Notes: generated by a model from the letters alone, not told the origin. A DNA stretch of 64,000 nt from Crateriforma conspicua (GCF_007752935.1 NZ_CP036319.1:1116001-1180000); one strand, 5' to 3'; positions 43,706 to 52,208 are shown, numbered from the stretch's first letter. Numbers and translations: made by a program.

Positions 43706-45709
43706 ATGTCGACGCCGGATTCATCATCATCGCTGCCGTCGGTGCCCGATCTGTTGCGGATGGGGGATCGAATTGCTGTATTGCCCGTCATTCACGGCAG
43801 CGGTCAATTCGCGTTGACCGTTCGTCGCTGGTTGCTGGAAGAAGAATACGACTGTGTGGCGTTGCCGTTGCCCCCGTCGTTTCGCGACCAAGTCGAATCC
43901 GCCGTCTTGGATTTGCCCAGCCCGTCGATCGTGATTCAGCCACATGGGGATTACGGCGATCCGTCGGGCGAAGCGTCGTCATGGTCAGAATCCGCCTGGG
44001 AGGACGACGACGATGATGAAGACGATTTCGATATGGTCCAACCGGTCAGCTATGTGCCGATCGACCCGTGCCAGCCGGTGATCATGGCGATTCGCGCCGC
44101 AATGGGCGAACACATCGCGCGGGCTTACGTCGACTTGGAAACGGATCCGTTTTGGCCGTATTCATCGGTGATGCCTGATCCGTACGCCGTCCGACACGTG
44201 TCCCCGGAACGATTCGCCGCGGCTTTGCTGCCCTTTATCACGCGACCGCCGGATGAACAAACGCGAAACCGAATCGTTCACATGGCGCATCGCTTGCGTC
44301 AATTGGAACAGCGGTGCGAAAAGATTTTGTTCGTCACCAGTGTGCTGCACTGGCCGTGGGTCCGCGAAGCCTATCACTTGATGGATGACGACGCCGAAGC
44401 CGATGACCGTTCGGCGACCCAAATGGTGTTGCCCGAACATGACGATGTTCAACCGCCGGTTCGCTACGCGGTTGATCCCAGGACGCTGACATTTTTGTTC
44501 GGTGAACTGCCCTTCATCACCGGTTTATACGAACGTGCCCGCAGCGAACTGGAAGACGACGAAGACTTGCAGATCGACGGCGTCAAAGAACTGTTGATCG
44601 CCGCCCGATCTTCCTATCGCAGCGAACTGGGCAACCGGGCGCGAAACGTGACGCCGTTGTTGTTGTCCAAGTGTCTGCAGTACATCCGAAACTTGTCGTT
44701 GATTCATCGACGGATGACACCGGACCTGGTCACGATCGTCACCGCGGCACAGCAGATCTTGGGTGACCAGTTCGCGGTGCACGTTGCCGAAAATGCCAAC
44801 GATTACCCCTACGTCGATCCGTTCGACGGCGAATCGGCCACGTCGATGGGGTTGCCGGTTGCGACGCTGGGCATTGACCAGGCACGATTGGCCGATGGTG
44901 AAACGGTGTCGATGGTCAACCGATTGCCGGGACCGCCCATGACATGGCGAACGCTTCAGTTGCAACGACGTCCACGCACCAACGACAAACAACGCTGGGC
45001 TTATCAGTGGAACCCGTACAGCCAATGCAGCTATCCGCCGGAAGATTTGCGGATCGAAAACTTCCGGACACGAGTGTTTGAACGGGCCAAAGCCATCATG
45101 GGCAATGATTTGGCACGGACCGAAAAGTTCACCACCAGTGTCAAGGACGGCATCGATATCCGCGACACGTTGCGGCATTGGTACGAAAAAGAAATCTATG
45201 TCAAAGTCATTCCGCCCAGCCGCGGAACGTTGGACGCATGTGTCATGTTGTTTGACAGTCCGGCCGATCCACGTGACTATCCATGGCGGACGACTTGGTT
45301 TGCCGAACACGAAACGGAATCAACGTTGGCACTGTTTGCCACCGATTTTCGGCGCGAAATGGTCGGCCCCGGGATCGGATTGTCCGTCTATGGCGGTGCC
45401 CTGTTCTTGTATCCGCCGATCATCATTCCCGACGTCTGGCTGGATCCAAGGTTGGATTTCACCGAGACGTTGGAAGAACGCTTGTTGGCGGCCGCATGTT
45501 TACACAGCAACAGCGGTCAAATCGTTTTGTTATCCGCGTTGCCGCCCGGTGCGGGATTCCGACGACTGGCACGCAGATTCAAGAAACATTTGGTGCACGT
45601 TCCGCTGGGATCATTCAGCGATGAACAGGTCAAACAACTGCGGATGGTTCACGTTTTGAACGGCAGTGAAGTTCGCAGCTACGCCGAAGAATTCATTCGC
45701 AAGATTTGA
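43706..45709 (+). CDS. Large protein of unknown function
   Basis: A 667-residue soluble protein. The ATG at 43706 is preceded by AGGA at a proper distance; a same-frame ATG at 43679 is the alternative. The N-terminal ~65 residues resemble a Rossmann-like start ('RIAVLPVIHGSGQFALTVRRWLLEE', then 'YDCVALPLPPSF'). A very acidic loop (about residues 85-105) follows, then a helical middle with paired arginines and a C-terminal alpha/beta region ('QIVLLSALPPGAGFRRLARRFKKHLVHVPLGSFSDEQVKQL'). No membrane segment and no catalytic motif I can name. It begins 76 bases after the M16 pair and may be co-transcribed. Confidence 0.75.
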   Translation: MSTPDSSSSLPSVPDLLRMGDRIAVLPVIHGSGQFALTVRRWLLEEEYDCVALPLPPSFRDQVESAVLDLPSPSIVIQPHGDYGDPSGEASSWSESAWEDDDDDEDDFDMVQPVSYVPIDPCQPVIMAIRAAMGEHIARAYVDLETDPFWPYSSVMPDPYAVRHVSPERFAAALLPFITRPPDEQTRNRIVHMAHRLRQLEQRCEKILFVTSVLHWPWVREAYHLMDDDAEADDRSATQMVLPEHDDVQPPVRYAVDPRTLTFLFGELPFITGLYERARSELEDDEDLQIDGVKELLIAARSSYRSELGNRARNVTPLLLSKCLQYIRNLSLIHRRMTPDLVTIVTAAQQILGDQFAVHVAENANDYPYVDPFDGESATSMGLPVATLGIDQARLADGETVSMVNRLPGPPMTWRTLQLQRRPRTNDKQRWAYQWNPYSQCSYPPEDLRIENFRTRVFERAKAIMGNDLARTEKFTTSVKDGIDIRDTLRHWYEKEIYVKVIPPSRGTLDACVMLFDSPADPRDYPWRTTWFAEHETESTLALFATDFRREMVGPGIGLSVYGGALFLYPPIIIPDVWLDPRLDFTETLEERLLAAACLHSNSGQIVLLSALPPGAGFRRLARRFKKHLVHVPLGSFSDEQVKQLRMVHVLNGSEVRSYAEEFIRKI

Positions 45710-45736
45710 TGGCCGACGTCGGTCTGGCTTTTTCTT

Positions 45737-48700
45737 TTAAGACGCGTTGGCCCCAAGTGTTTCCTTCAACATTTGGACCCGGTCGATCCAACGTTGACTG
45801 ACCTCACGTAATTGATCCAGGTGTTCGGCATCGGTCGTCTGTTCTTCTTTCGCCGCGTGCTCCAATTCCGCCGCCAGGCGAACATCTTCGTCATCGGCAA
45901 CATACCGCAGGCAGCTTTTCAACGTGTGAGCGGCACGTGTCAGTTCGGCAAAGCGTCCCTGGCGATGGTGGCGGTCGACGCGACGCAAAAGTTCAGGCAC
46001 TTCTTCCAAGAAAGCGTCGCATAGCGAAACCGCGATTTCCTCGCTTCCGGCGCTGTGCCGCATCAACCGCTGCTTCATCGTGTCGATGTCGATCGATCCC
46101 TCGTCGTGATTCGTTTGCGACGCGTCAGGTTGTTCCGCCGCAGATGTGGTTTGGTCCTCGGCGGACGTATCGGGCGGTTCGACTTGAGACGACTGCTGCT
46201 GATCCGCGTTTGATTCTTGGTCGGGCACGCTGTCGGGATCGGTCAGTCCGCGGATGGTGGCGACCAACGTGGACAGGTCGACCGGTTTGGTGACGAAGCC
46301 GGACATGCCGGCGTTTTGACAAATCGTTTCATGCTCCGCCGTGACATGCGCGGTCAGTGCAATGATCGGCGGCGGCGTACGTTTTCGCTTTTGAAAGTAT
46401 TTCAGGATCTCCGCCGTCGCTTCGGTTCCATCCATCTTGGGCATCTGCAGGTCCATCAAGATGCAATCAAAGTTTCCAGCCGTCGCTTCACCGACTGCCG
46501 CCTGGCCATCGACCGCCGTCGTCACGGCATATCCCGCCTGTTCCAACTGTTGCCGGATCACCAATCGATTGACTTCGCTGTCGTCGACCAGCAACAGATG
46601 CCCTTCGGTCGGCGCGGCCGATGTGACCGGATCAGTCGAATCTTCGGACCAAGCGGGCGAAAGATCGAATCGGTCGGTGGTCGTTTCTTCCAAGCGTGGC
46701 GGCGACAGTCGACGTGTGCCATCCGGATCGTCAGGATCCCAAAGAAACCGCAGGGTTTCGATCAGTTCATCGGGAGTGACGGGTTCATTCAACGCAATTT
46801 CACGGCGGGTTCCCATTCGCGGTGTGTCGACACCCACGACTTGGATCCAAATGATGTCGTCCCGAGTGCGATCGACCCAGCGTTGCCATGACGTGGGACC
46901 GCTGCACCGAACGATCCAAGTGATACGACCGTTTTGTTTCAAGCTGGGCGTGTCTTTCAGGTTCAATCGTTTGATACCCAAAAAGTCCACGGTTTCTTCG
47001 ATCGCCGAATCCATGTTGGGGACGCCCGTCTGGATCACGGCGGTTGCATCCGAGGCCAGCGGCGGAGGGCTGCTCTGTGCCTGATGCGGTGCATCTTCGT
47101 GATTGTCTTTGGGATCGCTGGACGACTGGATCGGCAATGGCAATCGGCAACTGAAACAGCTGCCGACATTGGGTTGGCTGACCAAATCGATTCGTCCGCC
47201 CATGCGCCGCACCAAGCCATCGCTGATCGACAGCCCCAACCCGGTTCCGCCAAAGGATCGTTTCGTTCCGACTTCGCCTCGTTCGAACGCGGAAAAAACG
47301 GCACGTTGTTTTTCCGTGGGAATGCCCACTCCGGTGTCGGCGACTTCGATCAAGAAGAATGGCCGTGATCCCGCGACGTCAGGGTCGCTTTCGAGGGACA
47401 GTCGCACGCGGACTTCGCCCAGCGGGGTGAACTTAATGGCATTGCCGATCAAGTTGATCAAGACTTGGCGGATGCGTTTGGGGTCACCGACCACATCCCG
47501 CGGCGTATCCGGCTGAATCGACAAGATCAATTGAAGTGGTTTTTCGGCGGCCCGGACGGCCAACGATTTGAATGCGTTGTTCAAGCAGTCGTGAAGGTCG
47601 AACGGACGCGGGGCGATCTCCACACGCCCGGCTTCGATGGCGGCGAAATCCAGAATGTCTTCGATCACGTCGCTCAGCGACTGCGCGCTTTGTCGAATCA
47701 TCTGAACATATTGATGTCCCCGCGGCGTCAGTTCTGTTTTGGATAGCAAATCGATCAGGCCGGTGATCCCGCCCAGCGGCGTCCGCAATTCATGGCTGAC
47801 GCCCGCCATGAATTCGGTCTTGGTGCGGTTGGCGGCTTCGGCGGCCGCTTTGGCACTGCGAAGCGTTTCGATCGCACGTTTTTGCAGGGTGACGTCACGG
47901 ACGATGACCGCGCATCCCTGTTCATCGCCGACGGGAATCGTATGAACGGCGACTTCACTTTCGAATTCGGATTCATCCTTGCGGACGATCGTCAACTCGT
48001 GTCGTGCCGCTCGAGGGATTGCGGCCCAACGATTGCGTGCACTGAAGTTCGGTGAACCAAAAATGGATCCGGTCAAAGGCATTGCGATGTCTTCGAAACG
48101 CTGTCCCACCATTCCGTCGCCGAACAGAATCGTGGCGGCCGGATTGGCTTCGACCACGATCCCATGGGCGTCCAATAGAACGACCGCGTCGGCGGCCGAA
48201 TCGAACAACGCTCTCTTGCGGGCTTCGCTAGCACGGAGGGCCATTTCGCCCAAATACTTGCGCGTCACGTCCCAGAAAATGATCTGGATTCCCACACAGT
48301 TGCCGTCGCGGTCGTATTCAGGCGCTTTGAACACCTGGGCATAGCCGGTCTTGCCGTCCAGCGTTGGGTGTTGCTCGATCTGGTCGACGTTTTGCCCTGA
48401 ATCCATCACGCGAAGATCGTCGGACCGGTATTTCTGTGCGATCTCCGGTGCGAACAAGTCGTCATCGGTTGACCCGATCACTTCGTTCAGATCCCGGCCC
48501 AGGTTGCGACAGTAGATCTCATTGGCGTACGTCACCACGCCGTCGCGATTCTTTCGGCTGACTTGCAACTGCATCCGTTCCATCAACGCTTGGAACGTGC
48601 TTTCGCTTTGGTCCAGCAAGTGTTGCGTTTCCTGGCGACGAATGACTTCGTTGCGCAGGGCACGGTTGGCGCGTCGCACTTGTTGGGTGCGCCGGAACAC

Positions 48701-49141
48701 CCGCTGTTGCAGCGATCGACGCAGGGCCAAGCGTCGTCGTCGTCGGTCTTGCAATCGGTAGTGAAACCACCACAGCGCCAGCAGGGCCAGGATGGTCCAA
48801 ACCCGTTCCATGCCGAAACCTTCGATCGACGACATCCAGGTCGTTTCGTGCGGTCCGCCGGCATCACCGATCAATTCGGCCGATGCCGCGGCGCTGCGGA
48901 TCATCGGGGCCAAGCCCGGGATGACGACCGCCAGCAACAGCGACGTCATCAATAACGGCATATGGCGACGGGGCAGATAGCTCCACGCCAGCGGCACGAC
49001 AAAGGTCGCGACCACACAGACATGCAGCCACGGCGGCGACAATCCATCGATGGTCGCCAATAGGGTCGCCGGAATGACCCAGGGAAGTGGTCGGTACCGC
49101 CAACGTGACGGTCGCAACAAATTGGAAGTCAGTCGATTCAT
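45737..49141 (-). CDS. Membrane-bound hybrid histidine kinase with receiver and Hpt domains
   Basis: An 1134-residue phosphorelay protein. About three membrane helices (residues 20-128) are followed by a basic coiled coil, two PAS domains (about 180-295 and 305-420), HisKA with phospho-acceptor His450 ('SHELRTP'), and HATPase_c (N box about 555-572, 'DTGVGIP' 602-608, 'FGGTGLGLS' 630-638). A degenerate receiver-like region (about 720-800) has no phospho-acceptor I can identify. A true receiver has Asp897 ('ILMDLQMP'), and a C-terminal Hpt domain has His1072 ('AAHTLKS'). The output regulator must be encoded elsewhere. It is divergent from the riboswitch-flp transcript. Confidence 0.93.
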   Translation of the reverse strand: MNRLTSNLLRPSRWRYRPLPWVIPATLLATIDGLSPPWLHVCVVATFVVPLAWSYLPRRHMPLLMTSLLLAVVIPGLAPMIRSAAASAELIGDAGGPHETTWMSSIEGFGMERVWTILALLALWWFHYRLQDRRRRRLALRRSLQQRVFRRTQQVRRANRALRNEVIRRQETQHLLDQSESTFQALMERMQLQVSRKNRDGVVTYANEIYCRNLGRDLNEVIGSTDDDLFAPEIAQKYRSDDLRVMDSGQNVDQIEQHPTLDGKTGYAQVFKAPEYDRDGNCVGIQIIFWDVTRKYLGEMALRASEARKRALFDSAADAVVLLDAHGIVVEANPAATILFGDGMVGQRFEDIAMPLTGSIFGSPNFSARNRWAAIPRAARHELTIVRKDESEFESEVAVHTIPVGDEQGCAVIVRDVTLQKRAIETLRSAKAAAEAANRTKTEFMAGVSHELRTPLGGITGLIDLLSKTELTPRGHQYVQMIRQSAQSLSDVIEDILDFAAIEAGRVEIAPRPFDLHDCLNNAFKSLAVRAAEKPLQLILSIQPDTPRDVVGDPKRIRQVLINLIGNAIKFTPLGEVRVRLSLESDPDVAGSRPFFLIEVADTGVGIPTEKQRAVFSAFERGEVGTKRSFGGTGLGLSISDGLVRRMGGRIDLVSQPNVGSCFSCRLPLPIQSSSDPKDNHEDAPHQAQSSPPPLASDATAVIQTGVPNMDSAIEETVDFLGIKRLNLKDTPSLKQNGRITWIVRCSGPTSWQRWVDRTRDDIIWIQVVGVDTPRMGTRREIALNEPVTPDELIETLRFLWDPDDPDGTRRLSPPRLEETTTDRFDLSPAWSEDSTDPVTSAAPTEGHLLLVDDSEVNRLVIRQQLEQAGYAVTTAVDGQAAVGEATAGNFDCILMDLQMPKMDGTEATAEILKYFQKRKRTPPPIIALTAHVTAEHETICQNAGMSGFVTKPVDLSTLVATIRGLTDPDSVPDQESNADQQQSSQVEPPDTSAEDQTTSAAEQPDASQTNHDEGSIDIDTMKQRLMRHSAGSEEIAVSLCDAFLEEVPELLRRVDRHHRQGRFAELTRAAHTLKSCLRYVADDEDVRLAAELEHAAKEEQTTDAEHLDQLREVSQRWIDRVQMLKETLGANAS

Positions 49142-49403
49142 CAGCCGTCGTCGTCATCGCGATTTGCCGGGCAAGACGAACCCTTGCCGACGCCCGATTG
49201 CCCCATTGTACCTGTCTTGGCCGTCACAACAGTCACAAACGGATCGATTCGGTTGCCCGCAGGGTTTGCGGGACCCGTCTTTTTTACCCACGTCGAAAAC
49301 GTGTCGTAGTGTCCCTTTAGAGAGTGAGCGGGCCAGTCCTTGGTCCAATCGCTAAGTCTTGTCGGTCGGTCGATGCCGAACGTCGGGGCTTGGTCAGCCT
49401 TGC

Positions 49404-49517
49404 TCCCTGACAAAGGCAAGACGTCCGAGAGGATGATCGCGCAAAACCACGGGTCCGTGGGTGAGCCGGCAAAGCGATTTGTCGGCGTAGCCTCAGGAAA
49501 GCCGGGTTGCCGAGGGA
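49404..49517 (+). promoter_or_regulatory. Putative cyclic-di-GMP-I (GEMM) riboswitch upstream of flp
   Basis: The 548-base gap before flp contains a structured element with the parts of a GEMM-I aptamer in order. P1 is 49404-49408 paired with 49513-49517. A GGCAA joining element (49415-49419) follows. Next is a hairpin of 5-bp stem with a GAGA (GNRA) tetraloop (49422-49435), then a conserved-type GCAAAACCACGGGTCC stretch (49441-49456). A longer P3 hairpin is capped by a GCGA tetraloop (49474-49477), and a 3' signature AGCCGGGTTGCCG (49500-49512) ends the element. The only departure from consensus I see is an extra A after GCAAA. Whether the ligand-selecting base is the c-di-GMP or cGAMP form cannot be settled by eye. 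Bases 49142-49403 should hold the divergent promoters; near 49262-49285 a weak stem precedes a T-run. Confidence 0.72.
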
Positions 49518-49606
49518 AACGGTTGTCATGGTTCGGATGTGTATCCGGCCGAGACCGCCGCCAAGGCATGTCAGACGAGAGTCGGAGATGAGGCTGCCCA
49601 CTCGAC

Positions 49607-49636
49607 CGGATTGACCCGCGTTGGGTCAACCGTTTT
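49607..49636 (+). terminator. Intrinsic terminator between the riboswitch and flp (expression platform)
   Basis: A 10-bp stem with one bulged A (49607-49617 with 49623-49632), a 5-base loop and then TTTT (49633-49636) within a T-rich tract. It lies about 90 bases after the aptamer and about 50 before the flp start, in the right place for ligand-controlled attenuation. Confidence 0.7.
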
Positions 49637-49689
49637 CGTCGTTGTTTGTGGTCCCCCTGTGGGCCGCACTCACTCCTGGAGAAAGACAA

Positions 49690-49869
49690 ATGAAGAATTT
49701 CGCTACCAGCTTTGTGAACTTCCTGAAGGAAGAAGATGGACCGACCGCCGTTGAGTACGCCGTCATGTTGGCGTTGATCGTCGTGGTCTGCTTGGCCGCT
49801 GTCGGTACCGTCGGTACCAACGCTGCTACCAAGTTCGACGCTGTCGGTACCGCAATCGCCGGTAACTGA
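49690..49869 (+). CDS. flp: Flp/Tad pilus pilin subunit
   Basis: A 59-residue pilin precursor. ATG 49690 is preceded by GGAGA at 49678-49682, one of the few strong ribosome sites here. The Flp signature is clear: Gly17 is the cleavage position, followed by 'PTAVEYAVMLALIVVVCLA' with Glu22 at +5 and Tyr23 at +6. The ~40-residue mature protein is a single hydrophobic helix with an Ala/Thr/Gly-rich tail. It polymerises into thin adhesive pili. It heads the Tad cluster and sits behind the putative c-di-GMP riboswitch and terminator. A moderate hairpin follows it (about 49895-49920) and could separate pilin expression from the assembly genes. Confidence 0.93.
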   Translation: MKNFATSFVNFLKEEDGPTAVEYAVMLALIVVVCLAAVGTVGTNAATKFDAVGTAIAGN

Positions 49870-50040
49870 TTTCGCTTCTGCATTGCGGATGGCCGGGTCG
49901 ACTTGTTTGGCGACTCGGACCTTCGCATGCGGGTTTGAATACGACGTCCGGTGCGGGCCACGATTGGGTCCGCGCCGGTCGTTTCGAATCCCGGTCACTC
50001 GTTTGGCCTTTGTTCCTTGGCCTTTCGCAAAGATCCCACC

Positions 50041-50151
50041 ATGAACTATCCGCTGCTTCCCGCCGATGCCGCCGCCTATGCCTGGCAACTGGCTTGCTGC
50101 GTCGTGACGCTGCTGTTCGCGATGTTCACTTGGTTGATCGGACCGCGATAA
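50041..50151 (+). CDS. Tiny membrane protein between flp and cpaA
   Basis: A 36-residue open frame, ATG at 50041 to TAA at 50151. The product is an N-terminal 'MNYPLLPADAAAYAWQ' followed by one hydrophobic segment (about residues 18-33) and a basic end. It lies in the 365-base space between flp and cpaA on the same strand. No Shine-Dalgarno sequence is obvious. The composition fits a small membrane protein rather than chance. I recognise no family; a role in Tad pilus assembly is only suggested by position. Confidence 0.5.
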   Translation: MNYPLLPADAAAYAWQLACCVVTLLFAMFTWLIGPR

Positions 50152-50234
50152 CAAAAAAATCAAGCTGTCACGGGGACAACACAAACCATCGATCCACAAC
50201 CGTTCGGATCGCCATCGTTACGGGGAAACATAAC

Positions 50235-50792
50235 ATGGACACGTTACTGCAAAGTATTGCCGACCACTGGATCGTCTGGTTCGTCAGCGTTGTGCTGATC
50301 GTCGCCGCCGTCATCGACGGCATGATCTTGAAGGTTCCCAACTGGCTGAACCTGCCGTTCATCATCAGCGGCTGGTGCTACTGGTGCTACGCCGATGGCG
50401 TTGGCGGATTGGGCTGGAGCTTTTTGGGCACCATCATCGGTGCGATGCCACTGTTGCTGCTGCGTAATGTCGGCGGCATGGGCGCGGGCGACGTCAAACT
50501 GGCTGCCGGAACGGGCGCTTGGCTGGGATCGCTGATCAGCCTGAAGCTGTTCGTCGCTGGTGCACTGGCCGGCGGATTGATCGCCGCGGTCATGATTCTG
50601 CGTAGCGGAAAAGCTTTCAAGCACTACGCGATGGCGATGCAAATCCTGGAAGAGTGGAAGACCGTTCGCCGCCCAAGCAAGTTGGCTGCGATCGCCCGCG
50701 AACGAAAGCCGACGATGACCCTGTTGCCTTATGGCATCCCGATGGCCATCGGTTCGGTGATCTACTTCGCCTTCGCCGGAATGCTGATTTGA
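50235..50792 (+). CDS. cpaA: Prepilin peptidase of the Tad system (CpaA/TadV)
   Basis: A 185-residue A24 aspartic prepilin peptidase with five or so membrane helices. The first catalytic aspartate is Asp28 in 'AAVIDGMILKVPNWLN', and the GxGD motif is at residues 83-86 (Asp86) in 'GMGAGDVKL'. It lacks the N-terminal cysteine/methylase domain, as CpaA enzymes do. The start at 50235 follows a GGGGAAA tract; the longer open frame upstream overlaps the tiny ORF. It is expected to cleave the Flp precursor. A separate PilD-type enzyme may serve the T2SS pseudopilins. Confidence 0.92.
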   Translation: MDTLLQSIADHWIVWFVSVVLIVAAVIDGMILKVPNWLNLPFIISGWCYWCYADGVGGLGWSFLGTIIGAMPLLLLRNVGGMGAGDVKLAAGTGAWLGSLISLKLFVAGALAGGLIAAVMILRSGKAFKHYAMAMQILEEWKTVRRPSKLAAIARERKPTMTLLPYGIPMAIGSVIYFAFAGMLI

Positions 50793-50833
50793 CACCAACG
50801 GTGGCAACACCGGAGGCGTGAAACACCGAGTCA

Positions 50834-50863
50834 CACGACGACTTACGTTTCCGCGTCGTCGTG
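50834..50863. terminator. Hairpin downstream of cpaA
   Basis: A perfect 9-bp stem (50834-50842 with 50855-50863) and a 12-base loop lie about 40 bases after the cpaA stop. There is no T-run. It could be a weak terminator or a processing or stability element. Confidence 0.4.
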
Positions 50864-50953
50864 CTGAACCGAACACGAACATGCGACGCGTCCGCCGCCT
50901 GAGGACGCGAATTTCACGCAAGAAACGGTCAGGCTGGGAAGCTTTGGTTGACA

Positions 50954-51024
50954 TTGCCGGTTGCGGCAAGTCTGCCAAGCGGGGCGACAATATCCCATCT
51001 AGCGTATGGGGTGCAGATGTCGCC
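50954..51024 (+). promoter_or_regulatory. Structured leader upstream of cpaB
   Basis: The 366 bases between cpaA and cpaB contain no convincing gene: a 106-codon frame there is Arg-rich and ends inside the cpaB leader. Two further stems are visible. One is a perfect 6-bp hairpin (50954-50969). The other is a two-part stem with a 7-bp base (50983-50989 with 51018-51024) and an inner 5-bp helix (50994-50998 with 51006-51010). They precede cpaB by about 135 bases. It does not match a riboswitch class I know. Confidence 0.4.
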
Positions 51025-51158
51025 GGGACCTCACCGAATACACAGAAGCGTCAGATCGCGTTCATTCGGTTCGGTGCGGTTCTTCGTTTTGATGCGAACC
51101 GTTATCCGGAAACAACGTGTTTCCCGGACCAACCCTGAACACCACTGTCGAACGAATC

Positions 51159-52208
51159 ATGCGTAATAAAACTCTCGTCCTGCTGGTTGCCTGCGTTTGC
51201 GGTGCGATCGCTGCTGTCGGGCTTAGCCATTGGATGCAAGCCCAAAGTTCGCAAGGCAGTGAGATCAAGATGGTGGAAATCTTCGTGACCACCAAGGCGA
51301 TCGACGTTGCCGAGGAAATCACAGGCGAAAAAATCAAATTAGAACAATGGCCCGCCGATCGGATTCCCGAAGGCGCGACCAGCACCCTGGACGACTTGGA
51401 AGGCAAGTACGCGCGCCAGCGTTTCTACGCTGGTGAACCCGTGATGCCGGTCAAGTTGATGAACGATTCCAACGGATCGTCCCAAAAAATCCCTCGCGGC
51501 TACACCGTCGTGGCGATGGAAGCCGACCCGGAAAACGCGGTCGCCAACCTGGTCCGCCCCGGCGACCGTGTCGATGTGATGGGATACTTCAAGAAAAGCG
51601 ATGTCGTTCCGGAAACGACCGCCAAGACGATCCTACGCGGTGTCCGCGTGTTCGCATTGGACGGACAGACTCAGCGTGAAGACAACGATGAAGCGACCAA
51701 GGCCGCCAAGACGATCTCGTTGCTGATCAAAAAGACCGATGCCGAGGTTTGGACCTGGGCCTCGGAACTGGGCAAGATTCGCCTGACGTTGGGAAACCTT
51801 ACCGATTACGAAAACGATGGCGACCGTGAGGATCCGGGTCAGCAGTTCTTGCAGTGGATTGCTGACCACGCCAAGGCCAACGAGACGAAGGAAGAGGAAG
51901 TCGAACCGGCTCCGAGAACAGTTGTAACTCGCAAAGTCGAACCAACCGAAAACTTCAAAATGCAGAAGTTGTCCGGCGGCAAGATCACGCAGTACGGCTG
52001 GACCGGCCGAGACGACATGCCTCACATCCTGAGCGAAACCGGTGGCGATGAAAGCAAGGCACCTGCGGCTCCGGCCGCGACCGCCACGTCGCCGAACCCG
52101 CAAGACGACGAATACAGTTACCTAAACGGCGAAGCCAGCCCGTTCTTTCAGCCTCCCGCCGAGGAAGCCGGAACGGCCGACGACGCCGATGACTTGCTCG
52201 GGCGATGA
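51159..52208 (+). CDS. cpaB: Tad pilus assembly protein CpaB/RcpC
   Basis: A 349-residue periplasmic protein with an N-terminal membrane anchor (about residues 4-22), an SAF domain ('IFVTTKAIDVAEEITGEKIKLEQWPADRIPEGA', 'YAGEPVMPVKL') and an RcpC-type domain ('IPRGYTVVAMEADPENAVANLVRPGDRVDVM'). The latter is followed by a section facing the secretin ('TISLLIKKTDAEVWTWASELGKIRLTL'). The C-terminal ~100 residues are acidic and low in complexity, and longer than usual. The start 'MRNKTLVLLV' at 51159 was preferred to a same-frame codon at 51117. It acts with the CpaC secretin. Confidence 0.92.
   Translation: MRNKTLVLLVACVCGAIAAVGLSHWMQAQSSQGSEIKMVEIFVTTKAIDVAEEITGEKIKLEQWPADRIPEGATSTLDDLEGKYARQRFYAGEPVMPVKLMNDSNGSSQKIPRGYTVVAMEADPENAVANLVRPGDRVDVMGYFKKSDVVPETTAKTILRGVRVFALDGQTQREDNDEATKAAKTISLLIKKTDAEVWTWASELGKIRLTLGNLTDYENDGDREDPGQQFLQWIADHAKANETKEEEVEPAPRTVVTRKVEPTENFKMQKLSGGKITQYGWTGRDDMPHILSETGGDESKAPAAPAATATSPNPQDDEYSYLNGEASPFFQPPAEEAGTADDADDLLGR

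Noticed and set aside
45710-45740. Terminator after the 667-residue protein gene
   Set aside because: There is a T-rich tract at about 45729-45738, but the preceding stem is only about 4 bp with a wobble pair, too weak to call.
49256-49285. Stem plus T-run on the plus strand in the kinase-flp gap
   Set aside because: The stem is only 4-5 bp and there is no upstream plus-strand gene to terminate; kept as a note within the riboswitch entry only.
50818-51138. 106-codon frame between cpaA and cpaB
   Set aside because: Arg-rich start, no hydrophobic or domain pattern, and it overlaps several strong RNA stems; treated as non-coding leader.
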